From contig CALISV010000187.1 of assembly GCA_938041615.1 (NCBI GenBank), positions 1 through 10,069 of the forward strand: a stretch of DNA of 10,069 bases, in the 5' to 3' direction. Within the stretch, counting starts at the first letter, position 1. Every line of letters begins with the position of its first letter. Position numbers and translations under genes: made by a program. Origin of the DNA: an uncultured Campylobacter sp. GTDB lineage: Bacteria; Campylobacterota; Campylobacteria; Campylobacterales; Campylobacteraceae. Shown piece by piece: positions 6,763-10,069 of this stretch. The notes below the pieces were generated by a model that made no database searches, was not told where the DNA came from, and was given only the letters and a program-made list of their open reading frames with translations.

Positions 6763-9700
6763 CTAGATTTCCTCTCTTTTATAAATTTTACTCACAAATT
6801 TATCTATCTTATACGCCACGCCAAAGAGCGCAGGCACGACTAGCAGCGTTAGCAGCGTCGAGCTAATGAGCCCCGAGATCACCGAGATCGCCATAGGAGA
6901 GTTGCCCTCGTATCCAGCACCCCTACTAAGCGCAAGCGGTAGCATCGCAAATATCATCGCAAAAGTAGTCATCAGTATCGCTCGCAGTCTTTTGACGCCA
7001 GCTCGCACGATAGCCTCGTTTAGCGGCGCGCCCTCGTTTGCGTAGCGATTGGCGAAATCCACGACCAAAATCGCATTTTTGCCCACCATGCCAAAAAGTA
7101 AGATCGCGCCGACCATCACAAATAGGCTAAAGGAGTTACCGCTAAGATAGAGCCCGACCGCCACGCCGCCAAAGGCAAGCGGCATCGAGATCATAATGAT
7201 GAGCGGCAAAATAAAACTCTCGTAAAGCGCAGCCAGGATCATATAGATGAGCACGACGCTAAGGCTGATCGTAAATACAAAGGCCGCGTTCGTGTCGTTC
7301 ATCATCTCGATAAAGCCCGTCATCACGTAATCATAGCCCTCAGGCAAAATTTGACCGATATTTTCATCGATACCCTTTTGCACGGCGCCTAGCGGGACGT
7401 TATCCACGTTTGCGACGATCCTGATCTGACGCTGTTTGTTAAAGCGGTTTATCACAGAAAAGGTCTTGCTCGTCTTAAACTCCGCCACCGCGCTTAGGCT
7501 TATACTCTCGCCGTGGGCGTTTTTGATCTTTAGCTTTTGTAGCGCCTGCACGTCCTTGCGGTACTCGTCGTCAAACCTCAGTATCATATCGTACTGCGCG
7601 TCGCCGTTATCAAAGCTACCAAGCCTATTTTGCCCAAAGGACGCATATATCACCTGCGCGACCGCGCTAGGATCGACGCTTAGGCGTTTGGCCTTGTCTT
7701 TATTTACGCTGATTTGCAGCTCATTTATCTTATCCTCGTTATCGCTGCCCACGTCCGTCGTGCCCTCTATCGCGCGCACCATGGCGATGGCTTTTGGCAG
7801 GATTTCGTCTAGCTTTTCTAGGCTATCTCCCGTGATCGTTAGCTGCACCGGCTCGCTGTCGCTGCCCGTATCGACGTAGGGTATCTGCAGAACCTTGACG
7901 CTGAGGTCATCAAATTTAAGCTTTTTTCTATACTCGTCCATTATCTGCGTTTGGCGCTCTTTTCGCGAATCAAAGCCCTTTAAGCGGACGTAAATTTTAG
8001 CCTTATACGCGTCCTTTGAGTCTGTGTAGCCAGCGATCATATAGGAGTACTCGACGCGCGGATCGCTATCTACTGCGCGCACGACCTCGCCCGCTCTAGC
8101 GCTCATAGCCTCGACCGAGATGCCCGGGCTTGCTTTTAAAAATATCTCAAACTGTCCCTCGTCCTCGACTGGTAAAAAGTCCATGCCGACCTTGCCCGCT
8201 AGGCTCATACAAAGAGCCAGCACGCCAAAAGTGAGGATAACAAACGCGGTTTTAAACCTCAAAATAAGCTTCAAAAGCCGCTCATAACCGCTCTCAAGCG
8301 CCTCAAATATAGGCTCCGTCACGCGGTAAAATTTACTCTCGCCCTCGCTCAAAAACCTCGCCGCCAGGCTAGGTATCAGCATAATGCAAACCAAAAACGA
8401 CACCACGATACCGCCGCTCACGCTCATACCAAAGGAGTTAAAATACTGTCCGACGATGCCCTCCATAAAGGCAATCGGAACAAACACGCAAAGCAGCACC
8501 GCGCTAATGCTAAGCACGCTAAATGCGATCTCGCGCACGCCCTCAAAGCTCGCTTTTAGCGGATTACTCTCGCCTTCTTGCATTTTTTTGGAGATATTTT
8601 CCACGACCACGATCGCATCGTCGATAAATATACCGATACCAAGCGTGAGAGCCAGTAGCGTGAGGCGGTTTAGATCAAAGCCCAAAACGTCGATGATAAA
8701 AAACGTCCCCACGATGCTAGCCGGGATCGCGAGCGCGGCGATGACGGTCGCGCTAAAGCTTCGCAAAAAGAAAAAGACGATGACGACCGTGAGCGCGACG
8801 CCTAGCATCATGTCAAATTTGACCTGATTTATGTGCTTTAGGATGCTTTCGCTCTTTTCATAAACCCGCTCTACTTCGTAGTTTGCGCCTAGTCTTGTCG
8901 CTAGATCGTCCGTTTTAGCTTTGAGCGCGTTTACCGTCTCGATCGTGTTTGCGCCGCTTACTTTTATAGCGTCAAGCAGCACTCCGCGCTTGCCGTTATA
9001 TATCGCTACGGCGTCGGTGTCGTGATGAGATAGCTCTATGCGCGCGACGTCTTTTAAAAACACGTCCTTTTGTAGGCGTATCTCCTCTAGCTCGCGCACG
9101 CTTTTAGCGTCAAATTCGCTCTTTAAAAATATCTCAAACTCGCTGTTTTCGAGCTTTCCTAAAGGCACTTTTAAATTTTGCGATTTGATTATATTTATGA
9201 CCGAGGCCGCGGTTAGAGCGTATTTATCGAGTTTAAAGGGATCAAGGTAAATTTTAATCTCAGGCTCCAAAAAGCCCTTATCATCGACCTTGCCAACACC
9301 TTTTACGCGCTGCAAAAACGGCTTTGCCTCGTCTTTGATCGCTTGCATGAGCGCGGTTAAATTTTCGTCCTTTCGGCTAACGAAAAAGCTCGCCACCTTG
9401 CCGCTGTCGCTGTTGATTTTCTCTATCTCGGGCTGGGCGTCGAGCTTTGCCTTTGCGACCTTGTCGCGCACGTCGTTCGCGGCGACGTCGATGTTTTTCT
9501 TGAGGTTAAACTCGACCATGACGATGCTGAGGTTGTTAAAGGTATACGACCTAATCTTTTTGATACCGTCTATCGTCGAGACCTCGTCCTCGATCTTTTT
9601 AGTGACCCTGCTCTCGATGAGGCTCATATCGCCCGGCGCGTAGGTCGTGATCTTAACCAGCGGGATGACGACCTCGGGAAAGAGATTTACCGGCATCCTA

Positions 9701-9783
9701 AGAAGCGACATCGCGCCGAAAAATACGAGCGCGACGAAAAACATCAGCGTCGTAATCGGGCGATTTATGGCTAGTTTATACAT
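6763..9783 (-). CDS. RND (HAE-1 family) efflux permease, CmeF-like
   Basis: The 1006-residue inner-membrane pump has full family length. Its first helix (about 9-29) leads into RMPVNLFPEV, followed by a large periplasmic porter domain. Helices at about 323-480 include GIGIFIDDAIVVVEN, whose paired aspartates D388/D389 correspond to the AcrB proton-relay pair. A second porter domain spans about 530-830, and the final helices carry GMVGKNAILVVDFAN, with the relay lysine at K902, and the MTTFAMIFAMLPLA segment. These proteins export drugs, bile salts or other amphiphiles with an adaptor and an outer-membrane channel. Length and start resemble Campylobacter CmeF (about 1005 residues), but the CmeB class was not excluded by alignment. 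Start: ATG at 9783 with GAAGG six bases upstream. No adaptor gene is visible on either side within the window, which is unusual. Confidence 0.95.
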   Translation of the reverse strand: MYKLAINRPITTLMFFVALVFFGAMSLLRMPVNLFPEVVIPLVKITTYAPGDMSLIESRVTKKIEDEVSTIDGIKKIRSYTFNNLSIVMVEFNLKKNIDVAANDVRDKVAKAKLDAQPEIEKINSDSGKVASFFVSRKDENLTALMQAIKDEAKPFLQRVKGVGKVDDKGFLEPEIKIYLDPFKLDKYALTAASVINIIKSQNLKVPLGKLENSEFEIFLKSEFDAKSVRELEEIRLQKDVFLKDVARIELSHHDTDAVAIYNGKRGVLLDAIKVSGANTIETVNALKAKTDDLATRLGANYEVERVYEKSESILKHINQVKFDMMLGVALTVVIVFFFLRSFSATVIAALAIPASIVGTFFIIDVLGFDLNRLTLLALTLGIGIFIDDAIVVVENISKKMQEGESNPLKASFEGVREIAFSVLSISAVLLCVFVPIAFMEGIVGQYFNSFGMSVSGGIVVSFLVCIMLIPSLAARFLSEGESKFYRVTEPIFEALESGYERLLKLILRFKTAFVILTFGVLALCMSLAGKVGMDFLPVEDEGQFEIFLKASPGISVEAMSARAGEVVRAVDSDPRVEYSYMIAGYTDSKDAYKAKIYVRLKGFDSRKERQTQIMDEYRKKLKFDDLSVKVLQIPYVDTGSDSEPVQLTITGDSLEKLDEILPKAIAMVRAIEGTTDVGSDNEDKINELQISVNKDKAKRLSVDPSAVAQVIYASFGQNRLGSFDNGDAQYDMILRFDDEYRKDVQALQKLKIKNAHGESISLSAVAEFKTSKTFSVINRFNKQRQIRIVANVDNVPLGAVQKGIDENIGQILPEGYDYVMTGFIEMMNDTNAAFVFTISLSVVLIYMILAALYESFILPLIIMISMPLAFGGVAVGLYLSGNSFSLFVMVGAILLFGMVGKNAILVVDFANRYANEGAPLNEAIVRAGVKRLRAILMTTFAMIFAMLPLALSRGAGYEGNSPMAISVISGLISSTLLTLLVVPALFGVAYKIDKFVSKIYKREEI

Positions 9784-10003
9784 TTCGGGCCTTCGTTAAA
9801 ACGGGCTTTTGCGTCAAATTTACCCGTCCGCCCTGCTGCGCAAAAAGCGTTTGGCGTTTAGCGGCTAGTAAAATTTGCGCCGCGTCAAATTCGGTATTTA
9901 AATTTATGCCGCCTTTTTTATGCGACAAATTTGGCACGCTCATCAAATTTGCATTTTTCGCGGTGGCGTCAAATTTAACTACATTTGCCAAATTTGAGCT
10001 CAA
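9776..10003 (-). CDS. Doubtful small ORF before the efflux permease
   Basis: A 75-codon frame from a TTG at 10003 ends in a TAA at 9778-9776, overlapping the permease ATG by eight bases, which would suit translational coupling. The frame is in fact open to the right edge of the window (22 further codons), so the TTG may not be its true start. Against a real gene: no ribosome binding site precedes the TTG, no domain, signal or helix is recognised, and much of the sequence (NLSSN, VKFDA, ANL, GINLNTEFDA) is what repeated AAATTT words give when translated. It does not resemble the periplasmic adaptor expected in this place. I regard it as probably non-coding leader DNA. Confidence 0.25.
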   Translation of the reverse strand: MSSNLANVVKFDATAKNANLMSVPNLSHKKGGINLNTEFDAAQILLAAKRQTLFAQQGGRVNLTQKPVLTKARNV

Positions 10004-10048
10004 ATTTACCGTAAATTCGGCACTTAAAAAATCAAAAAAGGCAAAAAA

Positions 10049-10069
10049 ATGATAACCGCAAAGGCTCTT
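10049..10069 (+). CDS. Probable start of a divergent gene (runs off right edge)
   Basis: An ATG at 10049 opens the frame MITAKAL up to the window end. It is preceded by an A-rich leader with AAAAAAGG (10034-10041) eight bases upstream, the usual Campylobacter translation-start context. Only seven codons are visible, so the product cannot be named. The competing reading is the minus strand, where RAFAVIIFLPFLIF followed by a stop at 10026-10024 could be the tail of a membrane protein. Confidence 0.4.

Noticed and set aside
8384..8827. 147-residue plus-strand frame opposite the efflux permease
   Set aside because: It mirrors the conserved membrane region with the proton-relay motif, has low-complexity serine/threonine content, and no start signals.

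Overview
The window looks like chromosome of an epsilonproteobacterium, most probably an oral-type Campylobacter of fairly high GC (C. rectus/showae/gracilis/curvus-like). I infer this from three things: the AAATTT/CAAATTTG words that fill the intergenic DNA, AAGGA-type ribosome binding sites in A-rich leaders followed by ATG, GTG or TTG starts, and the protein families present. No mobile element, CRISPR array, rRNA or tRNA was seen.

Layout, left to right. Positions 1-352 (minus) hold the N-terminal part of a GatB/YqeY-domain protein that runs off the left edge. It diverges from a PiT-family phosphate permease (483-2027, plus); each gene has its own perfect TATAAT box in the 130-base gap. The permease converges on a TTG-started, cysteine-rich Sel1-repeat lipoprotein (2205-2822, minus). 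A gap of about 300 bases with strong inverted repeats follows. Next comes a two-gene iron-uptake operon on the minus strand: a PepSY-TM inner-membrane protein (6341-5256) overlapping by ATGA a TonB-dependent siderophore receptor (5259-3120). The receptor frame is broken by one extra base at about 5076. A 421-base gap then holds the operon's promoter, Fur-like sites and several hairpins that probably terminate the next unit. That unit is a full-length RND (HAE-1, CmeF-like) efflux permease (9783-6763, minus). At the right edge lies AAATTT-rich DNA with a doubtful small ORF and the probable start of a plus-strand gene at 10049.

Functionally the window joins unrelated housekeeping and envelope genes: phosphate import, a likely disulfide-stabilised periplasmic lipoprotein, ferric-siderophore uptake and multidrug efflux. 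The clearest cooperation is receptor plus PepSY-TM protein. The receptor would carry a ferric siderophore across the outer membrane with TonB energy, and the PepSY-TM protein, by analogy with FoxB/FpvG-type proteins, may help reduce or release the iron. As read here the receptor is not translatable as one chain, so the system may be inactive in this strain unless the extra base is a sequencing error. I did not find a convincing wholly new system; the most notable points are the receptor frameshift, the Cys-pair repeat protein, and the intergenic inverted repeats.
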